DNA of 56,966 bases from Streptacidiphilus pinicola (GCF_003258295.1 NZ_QKYN01000097.1:1-56966); one strand, 5' to 3'. Shown: positions 9,961 through 18,943, counted from the first letter of the stretch. Notes: a model not told the origin generated them from the sequence alone. Made by a program: numbers and translations.

Positions 9961-12951
9961 TCAGCTGAAGTAGCCCTGCACGTCGACCTGGAGCCGGGTG
10001 CCGGTGGAGCTGTAGACGCTCAGCTGGCCGTTGCTGTTGAGCGGGACCAGCGCCTCGTTGGAGGTGGTCTGCCCGGTCAGCCAGTACCAGTCGGCCATCC
10101 AGGCGTGGCTGCCGCCGGTCGCGTAGGCGAGGCCGGAGCCCGAGGCGGAGGCCGAGGCCGAGGTGAGCGAGACCAGCGCGTACTCGGCGCCCGCTGGGAT
10201 GCCGGCGTGGCCGGTCACCGGGACCGGGGTGGTGCTGCCGGCAGCGACCTGGCTGTTCAGCAGGCGGGTCGACGTGACGGGCGTGAACTGCGCGGCCGCA
10301 CCGCTGCCGTAGTAGCCCTGCACGTCGGCGACGACGTGGCTGGTGCCGGTGACGTAGATGCTGACCGTGCCGTTGGCGGAGACCGGGACGACCGCCGTGT
10401 TCGCCACGTAGGGACCGCCGCTCATCCACGACAGGTTGGTCGTGCCCGGCCGGGAGGCGCCGCCCGCGTAGGCGGTGAAGTAGCCCGCGCCGGTGGAGTT
10501 GACCGAGCCGAGGTTCAGCATGACCGCCGAGACGCCGGTGGCGGGCACCCCGCCGCGGCCCGCGACCTGGAAGGTCACCGTGTTGTTGGTGACGATCGTC
10601 TTGGTGCCGACGCCCACCGCGTTGCGGGTGTCGAGCACGCGGCTCGCGGTCGGGAGGACGCTGAGCTTCGCGCCGCCGGTGGCGCCGGAGTAGTAGCCCA
10701 TCACGTCGACGGTCATGTGGACCGTCGCGTTGGAGTACAGGTCGACGACACCGTCGGCGGGCACCGGCACGGTGACCTGCACGCTGATCCGACGGTTGGC
10801 GCCGGGCCAGGACAGCTGCGGGGTACCGGGCTTGGCGGCGCGGTCCGGGTAGACGGTCAGCTGACCGCCGCCGCTCAGCGACGCGATGGTCACGTCGAGC
10901 ACGACGGAGGTGACACCGCTGCTGGGCACGCCGTGCTGGCCGGTGATCCTCACCGGCTGGGTGCCGTAGGCGGGCAGCGGACGGCTGGTGCTGGTGCCGC
11001 TGACGCCCTGGCCGTAGCCGGTGTAGGTGTTGAGAAACCGGGTCGGCGCGGTCAGCGTGTGGTAGGTGCCGGGGCCGGTGGCCGCGGTTCCCTTGGCGCC
11101 GCACAGCGAGTTGACCAGGCCGCTGAGCTTCGGCGTGCCGAGACCGGAGGCGAGGTCGTAGTTCGGGTAGGCGCCGTAGGACGTCTGCCCGAGGTTGCGC
11201 AGGCCGTTGTCACCGGTGCGGATGTCGTAGTACGCGCCGCCGTAGTTGGCCCGGGCGGCGTCGTACAGCGACGGGTTGAGGTAGCCGACCTGGCCGTTGG
11301 TCTGGCAGCCCGCGCTGGTGTTGGCCTGGGCGACGAGCGCGGCCCACAGCGGCGCGGCGCCGCTGGTGCCGCCGACGATCTTCCAGGTCGGGTTGGACTG
11401 GCTGCCGAGGACCAGCAGGTAGCCGGAGTACGGGTCGGCGACCGCGGAGACGTCCGGGACGCTGCGGGTGCCCTGGCCGGTGATGCCGCCCTGGAAGGCG
11501 GGCGCGGGCCACTTGCTGGACGCGCCGCCGCCACCGCCGGCGACCTGGTTGTGGCCGTCGGTGGTGTTGTTCCACACCCGCTGCGCGAGCAAGCTGCCGG
11601 AGCCGTTCATCCAGGTGCCGCCGACGCCGGTGACGTAGGGCTGGCTGGCCGGGTCGTCCACGCCGAGGCTCGTGGTGGAGCCGTCGGCGCCGTAGCAGTC
11701 CGAGGAGCCGGAGTCGCCGGCCGCGGCCACGACGGTCTGCCCCTGGGCGGCGGCCTCGGCGAAGATGTTGGCCTCGGCGTTGCGGAACGCGTCCGGGGTG
11801 TAGCCCTCGCACAGGCCCCAGCTGGTCGACAGGACCTGGGCCTTGTCGTCGGTCACCATCTGCTGGTAGACGTCGAGTTGGTTCTGCGGCAGCGAGGAGT
11901 TGCTGCCGTCCTGACCCTCGTAGTCGACGACCCCGGCGGCGCCGGGGGCCAGCCCCATGATGTTCTCGATGTCGAGCACCGACTCCACACCGACCGTGGA
12001 GTTGTTCGGCGGGGTGTTGCCGGAGGTGTTGCCCACCGGGACGATCGAGAAGGGCACGTTGGTGCCCATGCAGCTCTGGTACGTCGCGATGCTGGTGGAG
12101 TCGACCGACTCCAGCTCCATGACCGCGATGGTCTGGCCGGCGCCCGCGGTCGCCGAGGTGCTCAGCCCGTAGGCGGAGGCCAGCTGGGCGGGGCTGTAGT
12201 AGTTCCGGGTGTCGACCATCCCGTTGGTCGCGAGGCTGGAGCCGATGCTCGGGCAGCTCGCCAGACCGGTCGCGTGCGCCGTCGTCAGTCGCGGGGCGCT
12301 GGTGCGGGCGATCGGCTTGGCCTTGCCGTGCTTGCCGCTGTTGCGGACGTGCGAGGCGGCGGGGGCGAGGTCGGCCAGACCGGTCACACCGGAGACGACC
12401 GGAGCGATGACCGCGGGGAGCAGGGGCGCCTGGGTGTTGGCGACGGTGGTGCGGCCGTCGGCCAGCTTGACCGAGTTGATCCCGGTGCCGAACGCTTTCG
12501 ACGCCTGCGCCACGGTCGCGGCCACCGGGATGGTCAGTCCGTCCGGGCTGACGTGACCGGGGGTGAGGCCTTGGGCCCGCAGCGCGGCGCTGACCTGGTC
12601 GATCGTGGCCTGGGTCGGGCCGAACTCGCGGCCGAACTGACCCTTGGCCAGGTAGTGGTGGTAGAGCGGACTGCCGGGCGTGGTGACGGCCTGGATGAAG
12701 GCCTTCAGCGCCTGCGGGTCACGGGGCTGCAGGTTGACGCCGAGCTGGAGCTGCTGCCCGGCGGGGGCGCTGCCGGTGGTGTGCGCGCTCGCGGGCAGGT
12801 GCGGGGCGGTGCCCACACGCGTCGGGGACGCGCCCGCCGTGGCGTCGCCGCCACCGGCGGACGCGGACGCGTAGGCGAGGCTGCCGGTGACGCACACGGC
12901 CGCGGCCAGGCCTGCGGATATGAGCCCGACCCGTTTGGCCCTTCTGGCCAT
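9961..12951 (-). CDS. Secreted sedolisin (S53) serine-carboxyl protease with C-terminal repeats
   Basis: The 996-residue pre-proprotein has a signal peptide (RRAKRVGLISAGLAAAVCV to about 33) and a pro-kumamolisin activation domain (LQPRDPQALKAFIQAV, YHHYLAKGQFGREFGP, about 70-210). The S53 catalytic domain carries Glu and Asp in ESVLDIE, oxyanion Asp in AAAGDSGSSDC, and Ser in GGTSGAAPLWAAL. Three C-terminal repeats of about 120 residues (about 640-996) each run from a RFLNT/RVLDTR/RLLNS motif to DVMGYYSG/DVQGYYGS/DVQGYFS. S53 enzymes usually work at acid pH. An AGGAG ribosome site precedes 12951. The repeats may bind a surface or polymer. Confidence 0.94.
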   Translation of the reverse strand: MARRAKRVGLISAGLAAAVCVTGSLAYASASAGGGDATAGASPTRVGTAPHLPASAHTTGSAPAGQQLQLGVNLQPRDPQALKAFIQAVTTPGSPLYHHYLAKGQFGREFGPTQATIDQVSAALRAQGLTPGHVSPDGLTIPVAATVAQASKAFGTGINSVKLADGRTTVANTQAPLLPAVIAPVVSGVTGLADLAPAASHVRNSGKHGKAKPIARTSAPRLTTAHATGLASCPSIGSSLATNGMVDTRNYYSPAQLASAYGLSTSATAGAGQTIAVMELESVDSTSIATYQSCMGTNVPFSIVPVGNTSGNTPPNNSTVGVESVLDIENIMGLAPGAAGVVDYEGQDGSNSSLPQNQLDVYQQMVTDDKAQVLSTSWGLCEGYTPDAFRNAEANIFAEAAAQGQTVVAAAGDSGSSDCYGADGSTTSLGVDDPASQPYVTGVGGTWMNGSGSLLAQRVWNNTTDGHNQVAGGGGGASSKWPAPAFQGGITGQGTRSVPDVSAVADPYSGYLLVLGSQSNPTWKIVGGTSGAAPLWAALVAQANTSAGCQTNGQVGYLNPSLYDAARANYGGAYYDIRTGDNGLRNLGQTSYGAYPNYDLASGLGTPKLSGLVNSLCGAKGTAATGPGTYHTLTAPTRFLNTYTGYGQGVSGTSTSRPLPAYGTQPVRITGQHGVPSSGVTSVVLDVTIASLSGGGQLTVYPDRAAKPGTPQLSWPGANRRISVQVTVPVPADGVVDLYSNATVHMTVDVMGYYSGATGGAKLSVLPTASRVLDTRNAVGVGTKTIVTNNTVTFQVAGRGGVPATGVSAVMLNLGSVNSTGAGYFTAYAGGASRPGTTNLSWMSGGPYVANTAVVPVSANGTVSIYVTGTSHVVADVQGYYGSGAAAQFTPVTSTRLLNSQVAAGSTTPVPVTGHAGIPAGAEYALVSLTSASASASGSGLAYATGGSHAWMADWYWLTGQTTSNEALVPLNSNGQLSVYSSTGTRLQVDVQGYFS

Positions 12952-13124
12952 GCTGGATCTCCTAAGACATGGTGACGCCGCGTCGACCGGACAGGGCGGG
13001 ACGCGGCGGCATGGCGGAGCGCCTGAGAGGCGGTCCGACGACTCCCCGAACAGTGAAATAGGGAGTCTTTCTATCAGCTTCGATCAACAGCGAAAACGGG
13101 GGGTGCCCGGCTTGGACGCGAACG

Positions 13125-14528
13125 TTACGACAACGAAGCCCGGCGGCCCGGAACCATCAGCAGCACGCAGGCCAGCAGGGCCCCGACGACCGCCCGTTCG
13201 CCCGAAATGCCCGGTCCGAGCTGCAGGATCAGCGTCACCGCGGCGACGCCCAGCGCGGTGCCGAGGCCGCGGCCCATATTGACCATTCCGCCGCCCGTTC
13301 CGGCCGATTCGGTCGGAAATGCGCGCATCACCATCGTGTTGTTGGCCGGGGTGAAAACACCCAGCCCGCAGCCCAGCAGACCGAGGACGAACGGCAGTGC
13401 CGTCACACTGAGCGGCAGCACCAGCATCAGCGCGAGCGCGAGCAGACAGAGCAGGGATCCGGCGCCGGCCCGTGCGCGGTCGGAGAGAGAGGCCGGGAGC
13501 AGCCGGTCCGCGGTCGTGGCGGCGAGCGCGAAGCCGAGCGGCAGCGCGGTCAGCACCAGGCCCGAGGTCACCAGCCCCACGCCCTGGCGGGTGAGCACCA
13601 CCGGTACCAGCACCAGCGGCCCGAACAGCACCAGGTAGCCGCTCATCCCCGCCAGCAGCCCGCGCCCGTGCGAGCGCAGCAGCCGCGGGTCGAGCAGCGG
13701 CCGGCTCGCCTCGGCCTGACGGCGCATCAGCGTCCACCCGGCGACGACGCAGACCACGGCGAGCACGGCCGCCGTCCACAGCGGCCAGCCGAGCCCGGAG
13801 AGGACCGAGAGCGCGAGCAGCAGTCCCGTCGTGGTCAGCGCCAGCAGCGCGACGTCGCGCGGGTCCACAGCGCGGCCGGCGCAGCGGCGCCGGGTGCGCG
13901 GCAGCAGGTAGTGCCCGGCGACGAGCGAGATCAGCCCGACGGGGACGTTGACCAGGAAGACCCAGCGCCAGCCCAGTGTCGCCACGATCGCCCCGCCGAC
14001 GGTCGGCCCGAGCGCGAGCCCGACGGCCTGGCCGGCGGCCTGCATCCCGAGCGCGGTCCGCATCCGGCCCGCGGGGGCGGAGGTGGTCACCAGCGCGACG
14101 CTGTTGGCCTGCATCAGCGCGGCGCCCAGCGCCTGCACCACCCGGAACACGACCAGCACGGCCAGGCCCGGCGCGAGCCCGCAGGCCGCGGAGGCGACGG
14201 TGAAGACGCCGAAGCCGTAGAGGTACATCAGCTTGCGCCCGTGCGCGTCGGAGAACCGCCCGACCGGGACGAGCAGCGCGACCAGGGTCAGCAGGTAGGC
14301 GAGCGAGACCCACTCGACGGCGGCGGGCGAGGCGTGGAAGCCCCGGCCGAGCGCCTGGTAGGTGAGTGTCACGATGCTTGCGTCGAGCTGACCCATGAAC
14401 GCGCCGAAGCACACCGTCGCCACGGCGAGCCGCCACGCCCAGCTGCGCCGGCGGATCGCGTCGGGCCGGGGCCGCTCCGTCGTGAGGAGGTCCCGGCCGC
14501 GGGGTATCGGGGCGTCGCTGAGGGTCAC
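13125..14528 (-). CDS. MFS drug exporter, DHA2 (14-TM) family
   Basis: This 467-residue integral membrane protein has MFS motifs GRFSDAHGRKLMYLYGF (motif A, about 95-111) and GPTVGGAIVATLGWRWVFLV (motif C, about 175-194), and about 14 hydrophobic segments, as in EmrB/QacA proton antiporters. Motif D-like FMGQLDASIV sits in helix 1. The substrate is unknown. No repressor is adjacent; the upstream neighbours are a small secreted-peptide gene running the other way and the sedolisin gene downstream. It might serve export of a toxic compound, but nothing ties it to the biosynthetic block 4 kb away. Confidence 0.92.
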   Translation of the reverse strand: MTLSDAPIPRGRDLLTTERPRPDAIRRRSWAWRLAVATVCFGAFMGQLDASIVTLTYQALGRGFHASPAAVEWVSLAYLLTLVALLVPVGRFSDAHGRKLMYLYGFGVFTVASAACGLAPGLAVLVVFRVVQALGAALMQANSVALVTTSAPAGRMRTALGMQAAGQAVGLALGPTVGGAIVATLGWRWVFLVNVPVGLISLVAGHYLLPRTRRRCAGRAVDPRDVALLALTTTGLLLALSVLSGLGWPLWTAAVLAVVCVVAGWTLMRRQAEASRPLLDPRLLRSHGRGLLAGMSGYLVLFGPLVLVPVVLTRQGVGLVTSGLVLTALPLGFALAATTADRLLPASLSDRARAGAGSLLCLLALALMLVLPLSVTALPFVLGLLGCGLGVFTPANNTMVMRAFPTESAGTGGGMVNMGRGLGTALGVAAVTLILQLGPGISGERAVVGALLACVLLMVPGRRASLS

Positions 14529-14668
14529 GTGGCCCAGTTTATCTCTGCCACCGACATAATCGGAAGGGGAGCATGTCGGTCAACGATGATCAAGACCGCG
14601 CGGGGGCGTAGCGAAGCTGTGACTCGCGGTGCACGGAACCCATAGGTCCGCGCGGGAGCCTTGACGGC

Positions 14669-14875
14669 ATGGAGCCCCGCACCCGCGCCCACGCCCTGAC
14701 CGTCGCCGCCGTCGCCCTCACGGCCGGGTTCACCCTCGGCACCACCCTGCTGCCGAGCTCGGCGCACGCCGCGGAGCACGCGCGGGGCGCATCCACGAGC
14801 CGGGTCACGACTACCCCCACGAACGTGATTTCGAGCGACCCGACCCGATCCCCGGTCTCCGCCGCCGGAGCCTGA
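14669..14875 (+). CDS. Small secreted peptide (hypothetical)
   Basis: This is a 68-residue frame with a convincing signal peptide: basic start (MEPRTRAH), hydrophobic core (ALTVAAVALTAGFTLGTTLL) and cleavage-like SAHAAEHA near residue 36. It leaves a mature Ser/Thr-rich peptide of about 33 residues without cysteine. A GGGAG run lies about 10 bases before the ATG. No homologue is recognised. It could be a real small exported peptide or a chance frame, though the signal-peptide layout favours a gene. Confidence 0.5.
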   Translation: MEPRTRAHALTVAAVALTAGFTLGTTLLPSSAHAAEHARGASTSRVTTTPTNVISSDPTRSPVSAAGA

Positions 14876-14950
14876 CCCCAAGGCCGGACAAAGCGCTCCG
14901 CACCCGGCCGGATCGGCACGTCGCCCAGCCATACACGGTAGGCTCTCCGT

Positions 14951-15247
14951 GTGATCTTCAAGCGAATCGGAAACGGGCGGCCGTATCCCGACCACGGCCG
15001 GGTCAGCACCCGTGAGTGGGCGGACGTCGCGCCGCGCCCGGTCCGCCTCGATCAGCTCGTGACGACCAAGGGCCAGCTCGACCTGGAGACCCTGCTCGCC
15101 GAGGACTCGACCTTCTACGGGGACCTCTTCGCCCACGTGGTGAAGTGGCAGGGCGACCTCTACCTCGAGGACGGCCTGCACCGCGCGGTCCGTGCCGCGC
15201 TCCAGCAGCGCCAGGTGCTGCACGCGCGCGTCCTCGAACTGGACTGA
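14951..15247 (+). CDS. Conserved small protein, VapB-antitoxin-like annotation in relatives
   Basis: The 98-residue protein begins VIFKRIGNGRPYPDHGR and ends HRAVRAALQQRQVLHARVLEL. It matches a very conserved Streptomyces protein that is often labelled a VapB-type antitoxin, from memory. No toxin gene lies next to it, so the toxin-antitoxin label is doubtful. A repeated motif GDLFAHVVKWQGDLYLEDG is visible near residues 55-75. The GTG at 14951 has no ribosome site, and TAGGCT at 14939-14944 lies where a -10 box would give a leaderless mRNA. Confidence 0.75.
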   Translation: MIFKRIGNGRPYPDHGRVSTREWADVAPRPVRLDQLVTTKGQLDLETLLAEDSTFYGDLFAHVVKWQGDLYLEDGLHRAVRAALQQRQVLHARVLELD

Positions 15248-15415
15248 ACGGGTTCACTGATCATCCGTTAGTACGCCTGGAGGGGCGCGCAGCTGGTCGT
15301 CGGCGCTACTGTGAGCAACGACACCCGAACCATGGCCGTCCTTCGGCGCTGTACTCCGGCGTACAGGACTTTCCGTCAGGCGGCGGCCGCCCAGCGCACA
15401 AGGGGGCAACCCGCG

Positions 15416-16147
15416 GTGAGCATGCTGACTCCCCCCGGCCTCAAGGGAAAGCAGTACCGCATCAGCGGCAAGGCGTATCCGCGTCTGGCCCGCCCAGGAC
15501 AGAAACGCCGTCGGGTCTTCCAGGTGCTCGGCGCCGTCGTCGCGCTGGCGCTGATCGGCTGGGGCACCGTGCAACTGGTGAGCGTCTTCGGCTCGAAGAA
15601 GAAGCCGGTCGCCGCCGCCGGCCACTGCGTCCGCCCGGCCACCGCCGCGGCCGGTGACGCGGCGAAGTCCTCCGCGAGCCCGCACGCCTCGGCCTCCGGC
15701 TCGGCCGCTCCCGGCGCCTCGGCGTCCGCGTCGGCGGGCGCGTCCGCCGGTGCGAGCCTGCCGCCGCTGCCGGCCGGCGTACCGCAGCCGTCCACCTTCA
15801 CGGTGAACGTCTACAACGCCACCAACCACCCCGGCCTGGCCGGTCAGACGGCGAAGCTGCTGGCCCAGCGCGGCTTCAAGATCGGCAAGATCGCCAACGC
15901 CCCGGCGCCGCTGGAGGGCAAGGTCACCGGCACCGCGCAGGTCATGGGCGCGATCGCCAGCAAGGCGGCGATGCAGCTGGTCGGCTCGGAGGTCACCGGC
16001 TCCACGGCCACCAACGACACCCGCACCGACGGCAGCGTCGACTTGGTGATCGGCAACGGCTTCAGCGCGCTGCAGAGCCCGGCGCAGGCCGCGCAGGCGC
16101 TGGCTCTGGCCGTGTCCCCCTCCCCGGTGGCCGGCGCGCACTGCTGA
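15416..16147 (+). CDS. LytR C-terminal domain membrane protein
   Basis: The 243-residue protein has a short cytoplasmic basic N-terminus (KRRRVFQ), one membrane helix (VLGAVVALALIGWGTVQLV, about 40-58), an Ala/Ser-rich linker, and an external LytR_C domain. The domain shows FTVNVYNATNHPGLAGQTAKL and GFKIGKIANAP and ends in VDLVIGNGF. LytR_C domains are linked with cell-wall polymer attachment proteins, but the LytR-Cps2A-Psr catalytic domain is missing. The GTG at 15416 is chosen for its AGGGGG ribosome site 9 bases upstream, and because relatives start with V-S-MLTPPG; an in-frame start at 15311 is less likely. Confidence 0.88.
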   Translation: MSMLTPPGLKGKQYRISGKAYPRLARPGQKRRRVFQVLGAVVALALIGWGTVQLVSVFGSKKKPVAAAGHCVRPATAAAGDAAKSSASPHASASGSAAPGASASASAGASAGASLPPLPAGVPQPSTFTVNVYNATNHPGLAGQTAKLLAQRGFKIGKIANAPAPLEGKVTGTAQVMGAIASKAAMQLVGSEVTGSTATNDTRTDGSVDLVIGNGFSALQSPAQAAQALALAVSPSPVAGAHC

Positions 16148-16159
16148 CGCACCCGCAGG

Positions 16160-16196
16160 ACCGCCGGGGACGGAGCCGTTTTCAGTCCCCGGCGGT
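16160..16196. terminator. Hairpin between convergent LytR_C gene and upp
   Basis: Arms ACCGCCGGGGA (16160-16170) and TCCCCGGCGGT (16186-16196) pair perfectly over 11 bases, with a 15-base loop containing TTTT. The right arm lies inside the last codons of upp, so the hairpin may serve the plus-strand transcript mainly. Confidence 0.5.
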
Positions 16197-16820
16197 GCCG
16201 TAGAGGCGGTCGCCCGCGTCGCCGAGGCCCGGGACGATGTAGCCGTGCTCGTTCAGGTGGTCGTCCACCGCGGCGGTGACGATGGTGACCGGCATCCCGG
16301 CCAGCTCCTTCTCCAGCACCGCGACGCCCTCGGGCGCGGCCAGCAGGCAGATCGCGGTGACATCGGTCGCGCCGCGCTCGATCAGCAGGCGGATCGCGGC
16401 GACCAGGGTGCCGCCGGTGGCGAGCATCGGGTCGAGCACGTAGACCTGGCGACCGGACAGGTCCTCCGGCATCCGGGTGGCGTAGGTGGACGCCTCCAGC
16501 GTCTGCTCGTTGCGGACCATGCCGAGGAAGCCGACCTCGGCGGTCGGCAGCAGCCGGGTCATGCCGTCCAGCATGCCGAGGCCGGCGCGCAGGATCGGCA
16601 CCACCAGCGGACGCGGGTAGCTGAGCTTGACGCCTGTGGTGACCGCGACCGGGGTGGTGATCTCCACCTGCTCGGTCCGCACGTCCCGGGTGGCCTCGTA
16701 GGCCAGGAGCGTCACCAGCTCGTCCGTCAGGCGACGGAAGGTCGGGGAGTCGGTGCGCTCGTCACGCAGGGTGGTCAGCTTGTGAGCGACCAGGGGGTGG
16801 TCCAGGACATGAATCCGCAT
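16182..16820 (-). CDS. upp: Uracil phosphoribosyltransferase
   Basis: The 212-residue enzyme forms UMP from uracil and PRPP in pyrimidine salvage. The PRPP-binding loop appears as [17 protein letters not shown] (about 125-141), the uracil-binding end as [16 protein letters not shown], and the start [20 protein letters not shown] is typical. It lies in the conserved Streptomyces order upp - small gene - tadA-associated gene - tadA - tRNA-Ser, but on the opposite strand. Confidence 0.97.
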   Translation of the reverse strand: MRIHVLDHPLVAHKLTTLRDERTDSPTFRRLTDELVTLLAYEATRDVRTEQVEITTPVAVTTGVKLSYPRPLVVPILRAGLGMLDGMTRLLPTAEVGFLGMVRNEQTLEASTYATRMPEDLSGRQVYVLDPMLATGGTLVAAIRLLIERGATDVTAICLLAAPEGVAVLEKELAGMPVTIVTAAVDDHLNEHGYIVPGLGDAGDRLYGTAGD

Positions 16821-16952
16821 GGGACGACATTAACCGAGCGAAACCGGCCCCAACCCCAATCGTGCGGCCCACTGGTGCCCCGCGCGGGCGAGAGGGAGAG
16901 TGGGGGAACGGACACGCGACCCGGACACGCGACCCCCAGGGGTGACCGCCGA

Positions 16953-17198
16953 ATGCCGAAGCCGAAGCGGCGCACCCAGCGCGCCGACGACGAACCCGCC
17001 GCGACGAGCCCCGCCGAGGGCTCCGCCGACGGACCCGACGCGGACCTGACCGAGGATCCCGCCGAGCGTCGTCGCCGCCGTGCCGTCTTCCTCCGCGAGC
17101 TCGCGGAGGCCCGTGCGCTGCGCGAGCGGGTCCAGCCACGCCGCACCAAGGCCTTGCGGCTGCGCCAGGCCGCACGGATGCGCACCTTCCGCTTCTGA
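16953..17198 (+). CDS. Small conserved basic protein (hypothetical)
   Basis: The 81-residue protein starts MPKPKRRTQRADDEP, has an acidic middle, and a very basic C-terminal half (ERRRRRAVFLRELAEARAL, then RTKALRLRQAARMRTFRF) predicted to be helical. Similar small proteins occur beside upp and tadA in Streptomyces. A GGGGTG run lies upstream, but the ribosome site is not strong. The charge pattern would suit nucleic-acid binding; this is speculation. Confidence 0.65.
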   Translation: MPKPKRRTQRADDEPAATSPAEGSADGPDADLTEDPAERRRRRAVFLRELAEARALRERVQPRRTKALRLRQAARMRTFRF

Positions 17199-17417
17199 CC
17201 GGCTGCGGATCGCCACGGAACCGCCCAAAGATCCGCCGCAGGCCGGTCCCGGGAGTTGTCGATCTCGCCAACTCCTCAACACGAGCTGGGAAGACGCGCG
17301 CCGGAACACTCCCCGGAGTGCACTGCTTTCTGTCACGATGCCGATGGGGCGTCCATCGGTGGAGGCCCTGGACCGCACCGACCGGTCCTGACGGCCGAAG
17401 ACCTGGGAGAGTCGCTG

Positions 17418-17984
17418 GTGGCGTACTTCGCTGCATTGCTCGCTCGCACCGAGGACGGGTGGGACGTGAGCGAGACCGATCTCGACGACGTCGAAACCCT
17501 CGCCGACCTGGCCGACCTGGCGCGCGAGGCCGCAGAGGACGAGGAGACCGTCCTCGTCTTCATCGAACAGGAGGACGCCTGGTTCGCCGTCGTCCGCGTG
17601 GACGGGGAGGACGACCCGCGCGTCTTCGTCTCCGACGCGGCCGCGGCCTCCCGCAGCTCCTACGGCGAGCTGGTGCTCACCGACGAGCTGCTGGGCCGCG
17701 AGGGTGACGACGAGCTCGGTGATCTTGATCACCTCGTCGCCGAGCTGGACGAGGAGGACGCCGAGGACTCCGCCGACGCGGCGGACGACGAGGACGGCTC
17801 CGACGGCGACGACGAGCACGGCATCCCGTCGGGCCCGCTGGGCGACGCCGGGCTGCTGATCGAGTTCGGTTTCGGCGCCAAGGAACTGATGGACCTGGCC
17901 GCCGAGGGCTCCGTCCCCGGCGACGCGCTGAGCGAGATCGCGGAGTCGCTCGGCTGCGGCGAGGTCCTGGAGGCGGTCCGGTAG
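17418..17984 (+). CDS. tRNA adenosine deaminase-associated protein
   Basis: The 188-residue, very acidic protein starts VAYFAALLARTEDGWD and carries LADLADLAREAAEDEETVLVFIE and a C-terminal LLIEFGFGAKELMDLA. It is regularly found directly upstream of tadA in actinobacteria and is named for that position. The GTG at 17418 follows a GGGAG site 8 bases upstream; longer in-frame starts lack that support. An Asp/Glu-rich insertion lies near residues 105-135. The function is not established; an accessory role for TadA is a guess from gene order. Confidence 0.85.
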   Translation: MAYFAALLARTEDGWDVSETDLDDVETLADLADLAREAAEDEETVLVFIEQEDAWFAVVRVDGEDDPRVFVSDAAAASRSSYGELVLTDELLGREGDDELGDLDHLVAELDEEDAEDSADAADDEDGSDGDDEHGIPSGPLGDAGLLIEFGFGAKELMDLAAEGSVPGDALSEIAESLGCGEVLEAVR

Positions 17985-18021
17985 GACGGACCAGGTTCGG
18001 GGTTCGGTCAGACTGGTCCCC

Positions 18022-18516
18022 ATGACCGGTCTGCCCGCCCCGACCCGCCCCGACCCTGTCCGCGCCCGCTGGGAGCCGGCGATGCGCCTCGCCCTCGCCG
18101 AGGCCGCGCTGGCCCCCGCGCGCGGCGACGTCCCGGTGGGCGCCCTGGTCCTCGGCCCGGACGGCGCGATCATCGGCCGCGGCCACAACGAACGCGAGGC
18201 CGTCGGCGACCCGACGGCCCACGCGGAGGTCCTCGCCATCCGCGAGGCGGCGGATGTCATCGGAGAATGGCGGCTGTCGGGCTGCACGCTCGTGGTGACG
18301 CTGGAGCCCTGCACCATGTGCGCGGGGGCGATCGTCCTCTCCCGCCTGGACCGCGTCGTCTACGGCGCCGCCGACCCCAAGGCCGGTGCGGCCGGCTCCC
18401 TCTGGGACGTCATCCGCGACCGGCGCCTCAACCACCGCCCCGAGGTCGTCTCCGACGTCCTCGCCGAGGACTGCACGGCCCAGCTCCAGGCCTTCTTCGA
18501 CGGCCATCGGGAGTGA
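18022..18516 (+). CDS. tadA: tRNA-specific adenosine deaminase
   Basis: This 164-residue zinc deaminase converts A34 to inosine in tRNA-Arg(ACG). The zinc site is present: HAEVLAIREAA (His ligand and catalytic Glu, about 65) and PCTMCAGAIVLSRL (two Cys ligands, about 95-98). YGAADPKAGAAGSLWDVI and the C-terminal helix (CTAQLQAFF) fit TadA rather than cytidine deaminase. It follows the associated acidic gene by 37 bases, and tRNA-Ser lies 62 bases downstream. Confidence 0.96.
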   Translation: MTGLPAPTRPDPVRARWEPAMRLALAEAALAPARGDVPVGALVLGPDGAIIGRGHNEREAVGDPTAHAEVLAIREAADVIGEWRLSGCTLVVTLEPCTMCAGAIVLSRLDRVVYGAADPKAGAAGSLWDVIRDRRLNHRPEVVSDVLAEDCTAQLQAFFDGHRE

Positions 18517-18578
18517 CGGCGCTCACCTCGCCGAAACCCGTTTAGGAGCACACGCCGACGTCCGGTAGGCTGTCCGAC

Positions 18579-18665
18579 GGTAGCGTGTCCGAGCGGCCAA
18601 AGGAGCACGCCTCGAAAGCGTGTGTGGGGGCAACTCCACCGTGGGTTCGAATCCCACCGCTACCG
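18579..18665 (+). tRNA. tRNA-Ser (anticodon CGA)
   Basis: The acceptor arms GGTAGCG (18579-18585) and CGCTACC (18658-18664) pair perfectly, with discriminator G at 18665. The anticodon loop reads CTCGAAA, giving anticodon CGA, which reads UCG. A long variable arm (GTGGGGGCAACTCCAC region) marks a class II serine tRNA, and the T loop is GTTCGAATC. No CCA is encoded. The accessory biosynthetic block begins about 280 bases downstream. Confidence 0.97.
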
Positions 18666-18681
18666 CTCTGAGCAGGACCAC

Positions 18682-18716
18682 CGAAGGGCCCCGACCGTCA
18701 CGGTCGGGGCCCTTCG
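18682..18716 (+). terminator. Strong hairpin terminator after tRNA-Ser
   Basis: A perfect 16-base stem (18682-18697 with 18701-18716, CGAAGGGCCCCGACCG against its complement) with a 3-base loop. It lies 17 bases past the tRNA and separates core genes from the accessory block. Confidence 0.85.
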
Positions 18717-18943
18717 TCGTGTCCGGGCGGCGCGGGGCAGTTGACGGAGTATCGGGCCGACTTCCGCAGGCCCGGGTGAACCGGCGGAAATAGGCGGGGC
18801 ACTTTTCGACAGAGTGGTCCGGTGGTGAATTCAAATGGGCCGCCCGAGGACCTGACGAAGTGGAAATTCCGCCGTTGACCCTCTCCTTTGTCGCTGTCGA
18901 GACTTTCGCGCAGGCCAAGAATTCGCGAGCACGGAGGTTCTAT
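18717..18943 (+). promoter_or_regulatory. Promoter region of the DAHP synthase - PhzE operon
   Basis: This gene-free region is less GC-rich than its neighbours. TTGACC at about 18875 could be a -35 element. An inverted repeat CGGGCC / GGCCCG spans 18753-18774 around a 10-base loop. No copy of the AAACC-N8-GGT operator-like motif found elsewhere in the block was seen here, so control by the TetR regulators may be indirect. A GGAGG ribosome site precedes the ATG at 18944. Confidence 0.4.

Noticed and set aside
9829-12975. A very long frame on the plus strand opposite the large sedolisin gene, over 1000 codons.
   Set aside because: It is the GC-rich antisense of a well-supported secreted protease; the translation is repetitive Gly/Ala/Val/Arg without a recognisable domain.
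14951-15247. A toxin-antitoxin locus based on the VapB-like label.
   Set aside because: No PIN-domain or other toxin gene is adjacent, and the neighbouring genes are a small secreted peptide and a LytR_C protein.
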